NCBI GenBank assembly: GCA_023614405.1
Contig: JAJUPC010000036.1
Coordinates: 992,001 to 1,056,000, forward strand
Direction of reading: 5' to 3'
DNA length: 64,000 bases
DNA from: Avena insularis
Taxonomy: Eukaryota; Streptophyta; Magnoliopsida; Poales; Poaceae
In this document: piece by piece, positions 37,728-49,632 of the stretch
Layout: each line of letters begins with the position of its first letter
Position numbering within the stretch: the stretch's first letter is position 1
Made by a program: the position numbers and the translations under genes
Notes under the pieces: model-generated
Database searches by the model: none
What the model was told of the DNA's origin: nothing
The model's input: the letters and a program-made list of their open reading frames with translations, nothing else

Positions 37728-38575
37728 CTTCTATTCTAAAATTTAAACACCTATTAAACAAGTAATTGCAAAGTAAATATAATGAAGGATTCTACTCATA
37801 GGGACTTGCAAGAGGCCTAAACATGCATCAAAACTATATCTCTAAGCATCAAACAAGCTTACAAGCTCTCATAACCAGTCACCTACAGCAGCAAAATACT
37901 CAATATATAATGCACTAAACACAAATCTACTTGGACAAGGGGAGGAGTCACATACCAGGGAACAAATGCTCCAAATTTCAGCAAGAAAGATGGGTTGAGC
38001 AAGGAGATCGAAAAAAATGAGAGCAAGCACAGCAGGAACGTGATTTTGAGCTATGAACTGGAGCTTACTCGGGAGAGAGAAGAAAGTGGCAGGTGAGAGA
38101 GTTAGTGGGGGGCTAGGGGTGGCCCACACCAGGGCATGGCGCCACCCAAGGCTGGCTGCGCCACCATGTGGTGTGCCTGCCTGGGGGCCCCCTGGTACCT
38201 CCCAGGTACTCCTCTGCCCCTTTTTTCACATAAAAATTTAATATGAATTTTCTAGAATTTTCCGAGACACTTTATTTTTGGGCATTTTTCAGAAATAGAA
38301 GAATGATTTTTCTGACAGACAGATTTTTTTCTTTTGGAAACATGATGCAAGGATAAAACAAGGCTAGAACTACAGAAGTTCTAACATGCAAGCAACTAAC
38401 AACAAAAAGAAAACTAAACGAAAGCAAAAACTAAAATGCAAAGGATAGAAATAAACGGAGATAATCATAATGAAAACATTGTTTTGTTCAATGGAATCCT
38501 TTTATTAACAAGGTTGATCAAGTCTTGCTACCAAAACAATTGCATATGAGACAAAACATTATACTCCACTAATGA
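37728..38575 (-). other. Non-coding interval between accessory ORF and gag-protease of element B
   Basis: No supported ORF. A GC-rich stretch at about 38100-38220 resembles the GC-rich part of the LTRs. The rest is A/T-rich. It could contain the signals for expressing the downstream ORF, such as a splice acceptor or internal promoter, but none can be pinpointed. Confidence 0.5.
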
Positions 38576-41251
38576 TTATGTTACCTCAACCTTGATAGCA
38601 ATGGTCCCAATCATAATAGTTTCCAATTTTTCTCTTGGTATGGGACAATATATTTCTCCAACTTGAATGCCTTCAACATGTTCAATTGAATTCAAACCAT
38701 AAGTCCTTTCAATCTTCTTGGTGAAATAGACAGTATGTTCCTTGTCATTAACATTGAAGGTCACCTTTCCTTGATTGCAATTAATAACAGCTCCTGCAGT
38801 ATTAAGAAAAGGTCTCCCAAGAATAATAGACATATTATCATCTTCGGGCATTTCAAGCACAACAAAATCAATTAATATCAAGGAATTGTGAGCCACCTGA
38901 ATAGGTACATCCTCACATATACCCACAGGAATAGTGGTAGATTTATCAGCCATTTGCAAAGATATATCAGTTGGTATTAATTTTTCAAGTTGAAGCCTCT
39001 TATAGAGAGAGAAAGGCATAACACTAACTCTAGCTCCCAAATCACACAAAGCAGTTCTAACATAACTGTTCTTAATAGAGCAAGGGATAGTTGGAATCCC
39101 TGGGTCTCCAAGTTTCTTAGGAACCGTACCATTGAAGGAATAATTAGCAAGCAAAGTAGAAATTTCTTTATTAGGGATCTTCCTTTTATTCGAGACAATG
39201 TCCTTCATATACTTTGAGTAAAGAGGCAATTTAATAGCATCAGTCAAAGGAATTTGCAAGAATAAAGGCTTCATCCACTCACAAAACTTATTATAGTGTT
39301 CATCTTCCTTTGACTTGTGTTTCTTATCAGGGAAAGGCATAGGTTTTTGGACCCAAGGTTCTCTTTCACTACCATGTTTCTTAGCAATAAAATCTTCTTT
39401 GGTGTATTTAGTATTCTTAGTGTGGTTTTCAGGTTCTTCTTCAACTTTTTCTTCATTAGGAACAACATTTTCTTCATTACCACTTTCAGTTTCAGCATCA
39501 GAGATAGATATACTATTAGGATCTATAGCAGGTTCAGAGGGTTCTACAAAAGTTTTATGTTTCTTTTTCCTTTTCTTACGAGTAGAACCACTATTTTCAG
39601 CTTGTTGAGAATCCTGCTCAATTCTTTTGGGATGTCCCTCAGGATATAGAGGATCCTGGGTAGCAGCACCACTTCTAGTTCTAATTTCATAAGCATGTTT
39701 TTCTTTAGCAGCATTAACTAGCAAGTCATTTTGCACTTTAACGAGTTGATCTATTTGAGTTTGAACCATTTGAAAGTGTTTAACAATCATTTTAACATCA
39801 TTAGAGGTTCTTTCCACAATATCTTTCAACTCAACAATAGCTCTAGTGTTTTCCATTAGATGATTTTGCACCCTTTTATTAAAGTTATCTTGCTTAACAA
39901 TAAAGATATCAAATTCTTCTAAGCATTGATCAGGAGGTTTAGAGTAAGGGATATCACCTTCATCAAAGTGTTGGAGAGAGTGTACCTCAATAGTGGATGA
40001 GTAGGGAATAGGCTTACATAATTCTTCTATAGGAGGTAAATTCTTGACATCTGCAGCTTTAATTCCCTTCTCCTTAAGACATTTCTTAGCTTCCTTCATC
40101 ACTTCATCATTTAATTCAATAACTCCCCTCTTCTTTGATGTTGGAATAGGCACCAGAATAGATGGTTCAGGTACAATTACTTCAGGTATATCTTGTTTAG
40201 GATGAGTCCAATCTTCATAATTCTTGCTTATTTTAGCCATTAATTCCTCAGCTTCCTTAGGAGTCCTATTCCTGAAAGCACAATCAGCACAACTATCTAG
40301 GTATGTCCTAGATTCCTCTGTTAGTCCATTATAAAATATATCAAGAAGCTCATTCTTAGGTAATGGACTTCCATCCTGTGGATGAATCAAAGCACAAAAC
40401 CTTGCCCAAGATTCGGGCAATACCTCTTTTTCTCCCTGTTTAAAATCAAAAAGTTCCTACAAAATAGCATGTCTAGCACTAGGAGGAAAATATTTCTGCA
40501 GGAAAGTACTAATCAAGCACTCAGGGCTATTAATAGATCCAGGAGGTAAATTACTAAACCAAGTTTTAGCTTCTCCTTTCAGTGAAAAGGGAAAAATCTT
40601 AGCAACAAAGTAAGTACGCATCTTAATATCATCAAAAAACAAGACACTCATGGTAGAAAGTTCATTCATATGTGTTACCGCACTTTCATTCTTAGTCCCA
40701 CAAAAAGGTTCTTTCTCGACAATAGCTATGTAAGATAGATCGAGAGAGAAATCATAATCTTCATCTATAATGTTTATGGGAGAAGCAGCAAACTTAGCAG
40801 CAGGAGATAATTTGGGTCTAATAGTACGCCTCTCAAGGAGACTCTTTGCATCACTCCTATCATGGGTATTCTTACATTCTTTAATAAACTCATCGGTCAT
40901 CTCAACATAACCATCTTCAATATCATAACTCTCACTAGACTCAGGTGAGCTAACAGGTGTGGTAGTGTCTTCATTAGGAGTTTCGGTATTTCTAGCTATA
41001 GCTCTAGCAATCGTAGCATCTAGGAAAGGACCTAATGAACCACTCTTATCAAGCATACTAGAAGCAGCATCATAAGCATCAGAAGTTTCAGATTTAGCAG
41101 TAGTAGCAGTGTGTGTAGCATGTGTATGTGGTGGTGTAAGGAACTTACTCATAACAGACGGTGAATCAAGAGCAGCAGAGGTGTTCAGAACCGTACCTCT
41201 TCTTGTAGTGGATGGTAAAATAGGAACCTTGCCATCACGAGACTTACCCAT
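38576..41251 (-). pseudogene. gag-pro: Gag-protease polyprotein of element B, one in-frame TAG
   Basis: One minus-strand frame of 892 codons starts at 41251 (MGKSRDGKVPILPSTTRR). It is broken only by TAG at 40457-40459. The N-terminal third is low complexity. The gag core follows with FPFSLKGEAKTWFSNLPPGS and FLQKYFPPSARHAIL, the usual retrotransposon gag landmarks. After the stop the frame continues with ELFDFKQGEKEVLPESWARF. The middle is Lys/Glu-rich linker. Near the C-terminus is an aspartic-protease-like domain with LCDLGARVSVM (DLG in the DTG/DSG position, common in Athila-like elements) and ILGRPFLNTAGA. The frame ends without reverse transcriptase. Gag would form the particle and protease would process it. 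The TAG lies within gag, not at the gag-protease border, so it looks like damage rather than programmed read-through. Confidence 0.9.
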
Positions 41252-41310
41252 GATGGATGGATAACAACAAACAATAGAGAATACAAGTGAACTTGATAAA
41301 TAAAGCTATG

Positions 41311-41329
41311 CTCCCTGGCAATAGCGCCA
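41311..41329 (-). promoter_or_regulatory. Primer-binding site of element B (tRNA-Asp type)
   Basis: On the minus strand TGGCGCTATTGCCAGGGAG lies 11 nt after the 5' LTR. It resembles TGGCGCCGTTGCCGGGGA, the complement of the 3' end of plant tRNA-Asp, with a few mismatches. Minus-strand DNA synthesis would start here. Confidence 0.8.
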
Positions 41330-41340
41330 GAAAATAGTCT

Positions 41341-42725
41341 TGATGACCCACAAGTATAGTGGGTGTATCGCGGTATTTTCGAGGGAAGTGAAACCCAATT
41401 TATTGATTCGACACAAGGGGAGCCAAAGAATATTTATAAGCCTTAACAACTAAGTTGTCAATTCAGCTGCACCTGGAAATAATCTTGCTCACAGCAGTTT
41501 ATCATTAGCAACAGTTTTGTAGTAGGAATAGTAAAGTAACAACAGTAGTAAAGCAAAGACAGTAGTAACAAAAGCAGTAAATAGTGGGATTCGAGTGCGG
41601 TAGGCATAGGGATGGATGGACAGGCATTGCATGGACAAGACAATTCACATAACAATAAGAACATAGGGAAATTGCAGATAAATAAGATAAAGCATCCAAT
41701 TACTAGACAATCCTAGGCATGTGTTCCATATATAGTCATACGTGCTCGCAATGAGAACTTGCACAACATCTTTTGTCCTGCCAGCCCGTTTGCAGCGGGG
41801 CCTCTAGTGAACTACTGGCAATTAAGGTGCTCCTTTTAATAGAGCACCGGAGCAAAGCATTAACACTCCGTGAACACATGTGATCCTCACATCAAAGCCA
41901 TTCCCTTCCGGTTATCCCGATTTCTGTCACTTCGGGGCCACAGGTTCCGGATAACAACGTGTGTATACAACTTGTAGATAAGACCAAAAACAATACTATC
42001 ATAATGAATCAATAACATGTTTAGATCTGAAATCATGGCACGCGGGCCCTAGTGACAAGCATTAAGCACAACAAGTCGCAACAAAGTCATAAAGCACTAA
42101 TAAAAGATACTAGGCACCATGCCCTAACAATCTGATGCCATTACATGAACGATCTAATCCAATCCCTACCATCCCCATAGCCTACAGCGGGGGATTACCC
42201 ACTCATAGATGGGGGAAACATGGATGGTCGATGGAGAAGCAATGGTGATGATGATGGAGATGATCTCCTCCAATTCCCTGTCCCGACTGGGTGCCAGAAC
42301 AGAGTTTCTAGAGCTGTTTCGTGGAATCTGGTGGTGGCGGCAGAGCGGAACTCCTTCTGGAAAAACGTCGAACCCCTCGAAGTTTTTAGGTCAGAAGGCT
42401 CCTTATAGGCGAAGAGAGAGGCCGAGGGGGTACCTGGGGGACCCACACCACCCCTGAGCGGCTGGCTGGCCTGGCGCCACCACTGGTGGCGGCCACCCCA
42501 GCTCTTCTCCGTCTCAGATTCCTCTGAGTCTTCGGGTGAAATAGGATTTTTGGCATATTTTCCGGGATTTTTCCTGATAGTTTATTTTCTGCACAAAAAA
42601 TAGACACCAAGGCAATTCTGCTAAAAATAGCGTCAGTCTGCATTAGTTGTATCCAAATCACACAAGTATAGAGGAGAAACAATAGCAAAAGTGTTCAGAA
42701 AAGTAGATACATTTTGGACGTATCA
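41341..42725 (-). repeat. 5' LTR of element B
   Basis: 1385 bp, partner of 33023-34399. It ends in TGGACGTATCA, followed by the target duplication GTTTG at 42726-42730. The sequence outside continues as the start of the chromovirus LTR. Confidence 0.95.
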
Positions 42726-42728
42726 GTT

Positions 42729-45700
42729 TGTAACATCCCAAAATTTACAATTTCAGATGTTACTAGAAGCATGCATCATATCATATGCATCATGGCATTA
42801 CACAATAAAGTTGCATCAAATACTTCTCCCTAAACCCTATGGTCATATAAAGAAAAGAAGGGGTTATATTAAACCTAACCTTCTAAATCCTTGCAAAAGT
42901 GTTATTTTATAGTCCTATATTAATATCCTCCTTTTTACAATTTTTTAGAGACCAATTTCATTAAATTTGGAGTTACAATGCAAAAGTTATTAAACAAATT
43001 GTGAAACAGAAAAGAAAAAGGAAAAATACAAAAAAACTAACCTAAGCGGGCCAGCTAGACCATCCCGCGACCTATCTACCGCCAGGCCTGGCAAGCGAGC
43101 AGCACGCAGCGCAGTGGGCCGGCCCAGCCCTCCATCCGCACCGAGCTACCCGCCAGCCGCAGCTGCTGACCAGGGGGCACCCCGTCGTCGTCTCCACGGA
43201 GTTCGCAACGAACTCAACCCTGCCTCCACGCCAGGAACGGTCTTCCCAGCCGAATCGGAGCTATCTCCGCGACCCCCGCGCCAAGCCTAGCTGCCTACAT
43301 ATACCCCTCGGCACACCGCCCCAAAACCCTAAGTTTTTTTTTGCCAAATCGCCACCAGGCTGATCGAGCTTGACTCCGATCTCGCCGAAGTCCGCCATGG
43401 TGACCGTCGGAGAGGTTGCTCTCTCCTTGAAAACCGAGTCCCCTCCCTCTTTTTCTTCCACGTTTGGGATTGCCCCTACCTACCACATCTCCCCATGCCT
43501 TTTACCCCCTCTGTAGCGCACCGAAGCAGTCGGGATTGCTCGTCGGAGCCCCACTGGAGCCACGAGGAGCAGCGGTCGTCTGCCGGCGAATGAGGAGGAG
43601 GCAGTCGACGTTAACCCTAGGAGGAGACGAGCATTGTCATCAAGACCGCCACCTCGGGGGAGCAACTACCGCGACGCCGGCGACCACCACCGACCGCGCC
43701 ACCACCGTCCGCCGCCATCACCGACGAGTCAACTCCATCGCGAGGTAAGGGGCTCTGTTCCCACCTCCGTCCGATCACGATCCAACGGCTGTGATTACAA
43801 CCTTTTACCGAATCGGTATCGGTGAATAGCGTCACGCCGCGTGACATGTGCACGCGTCAGCACCTTGTTAGCACCGCATGCCCCGCTGGCCCAACCCCGC
43901 GCTGCCACTTGTCGCCTGCGTAGCTACCCCGTCTGTAATTGTTTTAAATAGTCAGAATATTGAGTAATCTTGTATAATTCTTAGTAAATCAAATATTTGG
44001 ACAAAAATTGCATATAATATACCATTGGATTCACAAAATTGAGTAGAATACATATCTGCAATGATATTGTTAGTTTACTGTACTGATCCTGTGGTAGAAT
44101 TTAAAGTTTATTTTGGAGTATTTTAATTATAGGAAAATAATTGTAACTCTGTTTTAGTTGAGTCTTGTTGCGTTGGCTTTGTATCTATGAGATCTACTGT
44201 TTAAAATTGGTATAACTTGCTTAGAGGTTTCAGATCTGTTTCGTGGTAGATTGTAAGGGTAGATCTTTTTATGAGCATATTTAATTAAGTAATAATCCAA
44301 AATACTTAAAATATGTGGGAAATTGATACTAATGATATCTCCAACACAATACCACCCCTGAACAATATTCTTGGTTGATTTTGAACCCATCCTTGCATAT
44401 TACCATGTTGCATGCATGCATAATTACTTTTGTGGCATTGTTTTGTGCAAGTTGTGATTGGATCTATGTTTGTGTTTTGTTAGATTGTTCGGAGTGCGCT
44501 GAGGAGTACTATTGTGTAGAGTGCTTCTCAGATGAAGGAAAGTTACACCACTTGTTCATGTTTATGTCCTAGTTTTGACTATGCATGTTTTACTCTTCAA
44601 ATTCTGTAGTATGCATGTGTAGGATTTTGGTAGATTTTCTTAGTATTATTTTGCAAGTGTGGTTTTGTAGTATGCCATGAGTAGATCTATGCTCAGGATT
44701 TTCTATCCCAATAGGTTATCCTGTTTTGCTAAGTTATGCTTGCTATGCTATATATGTATATATATATAAAGTACCATTGGGGGGGTTTGAAACACTCAAA
44801 AAAATTATAAGTATAAGAGCTCTCTCGAGCGAACCTTTTCCTTCTCAAAACCCCCTTCAAAATAAAACTAAGTTTTCTTCTAGGCGGAATGGTTGTCGGG
44901 TCAACGAGTGGAAATTGGTGGCGGACGCCCCCCCAGGAATAAAAGAAGTCTGCCATGTTTCAGAATTCAGAAGCTTCTAGTGCAACCACAATACATATGG
45001 GCTCTCTCTTGGCCTAGTACTTAGTGGGAAACCTCACCGGGTAACAACATTTGGTAGAGGAGCTACTAAGGAAAAGTCTCGCTATGGTCTTGTCTATGAA
45101 AGGACTTGATCGTGGATTGTGGGGAAAGTGCACAACCTCTCGAGAGTATTGCAATCTGATCGATTAGCCGAGTTCACGGAAAAGAACACTTTGAGCATCT
45201 GAAGGATGGAGCCTCTTAAAGATCTTCCTCTCTCTCTCCAAACTTAAAGTTTTCTAAAACCCCAGGGTGTGTGTAATATCACCAATGGTGGGATTTTGGG
45301 GACTTGGTGCGTAATATCCAAGTGCTAGGTTGATTGGACACTTGGTGAGTAATATCCTCGTGTTCCACTCGACCCTATACTACTTAATCAATGTTTATAA
45401 AGTAGGGTAAAACTGTCCCTCTTTTCTTCTTACTTAGAGAAAATTGGCTTAATGCAAATGAACCCCAAAGCCTACTCCAAGCCTTACATGTAGTGTTAGT
45501 CTTATTCTTTTCTTGGTGTAATGTGCCAATACATTCAAAGTATTGACCCAACTTGTTGGCTACATGTTTCATGTGCAGAATCCGAAGATTGAAAGGTGCG
45601 TAGGGATCGCGGGTCTTCACGCAACTAGCCTGAGGCATTGATGGACTCAAGTTTAATTAGTTTCTGTTATTTTATTTGAGCTAGCTATAAGCTATGCAAG

Positions 45701-45849
45701 TTGTAATAAATATACTCTGGATTATTCGTGTAATAATGACTTCTGTTTTACATGGTATTCATCGACTGTGAAGTGCTAGCTATTGATCCAGGGACTAGCA
45801 TGTTAATCATAGGGACTTAGGATCTTTAATGATCCAAGGTCACAACAAT
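42729..45849 (+). mobile_element. 3' LTR of the chromovirus (resumed after element B), end uncertain
   Basis: TGTAACATCCCAAAATTTAC at 42729 directly continues the polypurine tract and TG found at 33006-33022 once element B and one target copy are removed. TGTAACATCCC is a usual LTR start for Tekay/Del-like elements. The GC-rich stretch 43030-43900, the GCATGCATGCATAATTAC segment near 44410 and the GAGTGCTTCTCAGATGAAGG segment fit one long LTR. The end is not visible. The part from about 44760 to 45840 is non-coding and similar in style, but could belong to another element. Truncated copia sequence starts at about 45850. Confidence 0.65.
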
Positions 45850-47850
45850 AGCGTTCAATAGAATCACCAGCATGCTTCTTAACCTTGAAGACCCACTTAG
45901 AATCAATAATATTGACACCAGAAACAGGAGGAACAAGTTGCTAAGTATCATTCTTCAGAAGTGCCTGATATTCCTGCTCCATTGCATCACACCAGTGAGG
46001 AATACCAAGAGCAGCCTGAAAGTGTCAGGGCTCAGTTGTGGGATCAGCAACAACATGGGCCACGCAAGCAGCTATCCATGCAATGGTCCCATCTGTGCGC
46101 TTGTTTAGATGAAAAACTCCAGCCTAACTGTGTGTGCGAGGGCGAAGAGCCTCAGCAACAGGTGGTGCTAGTGGCGACAAGATAGATGCAAGTGACTAAG
46201 GAGACGCTGAGTCAGGCGCATGTGACGCCGAGGTCGGCGATGCTGGGCCGGACGAGGAGGCCCCTGGCGATGGGGAGCTAGGCGATGTCGGGGTGATCGA
46301 AGATGGCCCACTAGGAGCTGGAGCAGAGGCTGCGGCGAGCGCCTGGCAAAGGCGAGGTAACTGCAGGATGGCGGGCTAGACCCGGCATGCATGGCGCATG
46401 CACCGGATCGCCATCCTGTACGTGATCGTCGTCCGTCGCCTGATCATCGAGTAGCTCGAGGCGAGTGCTGCGTACGATACTTGTAGCATGGTTAGGAAGC
46501 AACGCATGAGTATATGCAACATCCACAAATTGATCAGGCGAAGGAATAGTGGAGTGCACAGGTGGTGTAGGAGTGGTGGAGTTTTTCGGAAGTGCAGAAA
46601 AAGGGAACACGTTCTCATCAAACACGAAATCACGAGATATGTAAATGCAATTAGTGGGAACATGTAGGAACTTGTACCCTTTATGAAGGGAACTATACCC
46701 AAGAAAGACGCACTTTTTACCGAAACTCTAGTGTATGCTTGCTGTATAGACAAATGTGAGGCCAACATGCACATCCAAAAACCTTAAGAAACGTGTAATC
46801 TGGATGTCACTGAGCAAGAGTTCAAGAGGAGTTTTCATTTGCAGAAGTCGTGAAGGAAGCCTATTGATCAAAAAACAAGCGGTGGAAAAAGCATCACTCC
46901 AAACCGAAACGGAACGGAGGCATGATCTAGTAAGGTAAGGCTAGTCTCTACAAGATGACGATGCTTACGTTTAGCGGTGCCATTCTGCTGATGTGTGTGA
47001 GGATAAGACACACAGAGCGAGATCCCAAGCTTGTTAAAAACGAATTTAGTTTGTGATATTCACCCCCAGTCGGATTGAATATGAAGAACTTTATGCTTAA
47101 GGAGACGCTCAACATGTGCTTGAAATTTAATAAATACATTGAACACATCAGACTTACGCATAATAAGATAAAGCCAAGTGAACCGACTATAAGCATCAAT
47201 AAATCTGACATAATAATTGTGGCCACTAACAGACGCTTGGGTAGGACCCCACACATCAGAAACACAAGCTCAAGAGGATATTTAATGACACGAGTCAACT
47301 CTGAAAATGGAAGCTAATGACTCTTTCCTTGCTAACATGCATCACAGATAGTTTTAGCAATTTTATTAGACACAATTGGAAGTTCATGACGATGCAGAAC
47401 ATGACGAACTATGGGAGCAGCAGGGTGACCAAGGCATGCATGCCAGTGCGTAGATGACACACGAACACCACTGAACACCTGGGAAGCATGCGGTGACGAC
47501 GGCTTATCAAGCGCATATAGGCCATGGTGAAGACGACCTCTAAGCATAAGGCTCTCGTGTCCTGATCCTTGATAAAAATGGAACCGGTGAAATTCAGCGA
47601 GGACATTATTATCATGAGTAAGTTGAGGAACAAACAACAAACTATGTGTAGAAGAAGGAACCCGAAGGACATTCAGAAGATGTAGTGTTCTAGAGTTATG
47701 TGCAAGAAGAGAGGACTGGCCAACATGTGAGATGCGCATACCTTCTCCATTGACGGTGCGAACCTGATCATGACCATGATATGGCTCCAGGGTGGAGAGC
47801 TTGCCTATCTCACTCATCAAGTGATTGGTATCCCCGTGTCCATATACCAC
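45850..47850 (-). pseudogene. pol: Copia pol fragment: protease end, integrase, start of RT
   Basis: The 5' part (47850-47332) contains LLNVLRVPSSTHSLLFVPQL, the usual region after a copia protease, and a GAG-pre-integrase segment (THWHACLGHPAAPIVRHVL, ICDAC). The integrase core follows in another frame at 47254-47060, with FIDAYSRFTWLYL (first Asp) and HIQSDWGGEY (second Asp). The linker 46625-46311 begins FDENVFPFS, the segment that usually follows the copia integrase. The RT start (about 46010-45850) has AMEQEYQALLKNDT, a TAG where Trp is expected, then QLVPPVSGVNIIDSKWVF. Frames change several times. Everything downstream of the first RT motif is lost. Confidence 0.88.
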
Positions 47851-47899
47851 GCCGAATCAATGGAGTATGACAGAGTGTACTCGTGCTTGTTACCTGCCA

Positions 47900-49475
47900 T
47901 GGTAGTAGAAGCCTGCTTGTCATTGGCCTTGTCAATGTTGCCAATGTGGAGGAAGTCCTGCTTGAAGCTCGAGGACAACGGGAGGCGATATGGCTCTCAA
48001 GGCCACACAGCTGGCATGCTTGCTAGGCAGTGCAATAGGGTAAGTAGGCACGCGGACGACCACGCCCGTTATGGGGGTGCGGCGGGCCGCGGGGTCTGCT
48101 GAGGTGTGGGCTCCATCTTGCCACCAGCTGGTGATGGCTTCTGGGGTTTACCGCGAGCTGCAGCGTTGGTGGAGGAGAAGCTCGAGGAGGCATGGTGCGC
48201 CTTGATGTGTTGTTCACGACCGAGGAGGTGCAAGTAGAGCTCACGGGGCAAAAGCGGAGTGTCGCGACCATTGCTGTTCTCCACGAGATTATCATAGTCA
48301 TCATCTAGGCCATTCAGGATGTAGGTGGTGAAGTTCTCACGGTGAAGCGGCTGGCCAATGGAGGCCATTGTGCCGGAGAGGCCGGTCATCTTGTTGAAGT
48401 AGTCCGTGATGCTGAGGTCATGGAGCTTGGTCTCGCCCAGCTCAGTGTGAATAGCATGAGCACGCGCCTAAGACTGAGAGACAAAGCTGGTGTGAAGCAC
48501 CATCCATGCATCCTGAGACATACCGGTGAAGAGGACCAGCGACGAGATGCTCGGCGTGAGAGAAGACTAGATAGTAGAGAGGATGGCCTGATCTTGAGCC
48601 ACCCACGTGTGATACACCGGATGATAAATCGGTGGGCACGGTAGTGAGCCATCGACGTACCCCTCACAGTAGCGGCTCTAGAGGAGAGGCAACCACTATG
48701 CATGCCAAAACAAGTAATTGTCCGGCGTGAGCTTCACCGAAATGAGGTGTGAGAAGTAGAAGGGAGACGGTGTCGTAGCATGATTAGCATGAGCCAACGG
48801 CTATGATGCATAGAATCCCATCGGCGGGGCCGTCTATAGAGATGAGGCAGGGGTAGTGCTCACCGAGGAGGAACCATGGGCAGGCTCAACACCATCATAC
48901 ATCGATGACGGGTAGGCGCATAGGGAGCAGCGGCATAGGCACCGAATATCGATGCAGTCGGGGCCCCATAGGGCAACACGGACATGGCCCCATAGTGTAG
49001 CGCCAGAGGCACCATGTAGGGTCGTGGAGGCAGCACACCATAGGGTGGCGCCAGCCAGGCAGACGGAGGCGTCCTAGGTCGATGTAGGTGCACCGCACAT
49101 GGGCGCGGACGGGACGTCGTAGTTCGGCGTAGGTGGGGCACCATAGGTTGGCGCTAAGTAGGCACCATATGGCACGAGTGTGGGACCACCATAGGGTGGC
49201 AGCGCAGTCACGCAAGTCGAGGAAGAAGGGCTGTCATGAGAGACCGACAGCGGCAAATCACCCTCTAAGCCAGGGCCGACTGCGGATGATGGAGGATCCG
49301 ATCTGACCAGGGGCGGCTGCGGGAGTGGACCCAGAGGCATGACCCCAGTGGACCGGGCTTGCCAGCATGCTAAGGGCTGTGAGGCGAGGAAGGGTGAGGC
49401 AGGGGTAGGGGTCGGCGTAGTGACAGGAGCCGGCACAGCGGTAGCAGCGGTGGCAAGGGCAGCGGAAGCCATCAT
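47900..49475 (-). pseudogene. gag: Copia gag with many stops and a CCHC zinc knuckle
   Basis: ATG near 49472 opens an Ala/Pro-rich N-terminus. The gag core reads LTPDNYLFWHA, then stops at 48696-48698 and 48678-48680, then EGYVDGSLPCPP, WVAQDQAILSTI, and later HRENFTTYILNGLDDDYDNL. These are landmarks of copia gag (UBN2-like). The zinc knuckle CQLCGLESHIASRC, near 47965-48030, has C-x2-C-x4-H-x4-C spacing. Several stops are TAG at positions where Gln would suit. Gag would package the element RNA. This copy is dead. Confidence 0.85.
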
Positions 49476-49479
49476 AACC

Positions 49480-49492
49480 TAATCTAATACCA
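49480..49492 (-). promoter_or_regulatory. Copia primer-binding site (initiator-Met tRNA type)
   Basis: On the minus strand TGGTATTAGATTA directly follows the LTR end. It differs by one base in the first ten from TGGTATCAGA, the usual binding site for initiator tRNA-Met in plant copia elements. Confidence 0.8.
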
Positions 49493-49632
49493 TGTAAAAT
49501 AATGAGATTGGGGAAAACAACCTTGACCGAGACTGCTAGCCTAGGTCAGTTTATATAATAGTATTAACATAGTTTCGTTACAATACGTTTACACATAGGA
49601 CTCCTACTCCTTATTGTATATAGAGTCTAACA
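49493..49632 (-). repeat. Short 5' LTR of the copia element (140 bp)
   Basis: In element sense it runs from TGTTAGACTCTATATAC to ATTATTTTACA, TG...CA bounded, and is followed by the primer-binding site. The partner LTR is absent, so no target duplication can be checked. Confidence 0.8.

Larger units (their letters stand above)
33023..42725 (-). mobile_element. Element B: complete non-autonomous Athila-like gypsy element
   Basis: A 9703-bp element bounded by the 5-bp target duplication GTTTG (33018-33022 and 42726-42730). LTRs lie at 33023-34399 and 41341-42725, beginning TGATGACCCACAAG and ending TGGACGTATCA in plus-strand view. In its own sense (minus strand) the order is: 5' LTR, primer-binding site (41311-41329), gag-protease (41251-38576), an extra ORF (37727-36615), a long non-coding region, a polypurine tract (34400-34412) and the 3' LTR. 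No reverse transcriptase, RNase H or integrase is present, so it should need trans-acting enzymes. The DLG-type protease and extra downstream ORF suggest the Athila lineage. It lies in the chromovirus LTR, so it is the younger insertion. Confidence 0.95.
45850..49632 (-). mobile_element. Ty1/copia element, minus orientation, 3'-truncated and decayed
   Basis: In element sense the order is: a short 5' LTR (49632-49493), a primer-binding site resembling the initiator-Met type, gag, CCHC zinc knuckle, protease, GAG-pre-integrase, integrase and the first codons of reverse transcriptase. The sequence stops at about 45850, within SKWVFKVKKHAGDSIER, at the start of RT. RNase H and the 3' LTR are missing. 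Protease and integrase lying ahead of RT is the copia order. Many stops and frameshifts are present, so it is not functional. Confidence 0.9.

Noticed and set aside
40457..40459. Programmed stop read-through in element B
   Set aside because: The TAG lies inside gag rather than at the gag-protease border, and a second TAG disrupts the accessory ORF. Simple decay explains both.
48860..49215. Overlapping minus-strand ORFs of about 95-106 codons in the copia gag region
   Set aside because: Out-of-frame shadows of the GC-rich gag N-terminus. The supported frame is the one with the LTPDNYLFWHA landmark and the zinc knuckle.
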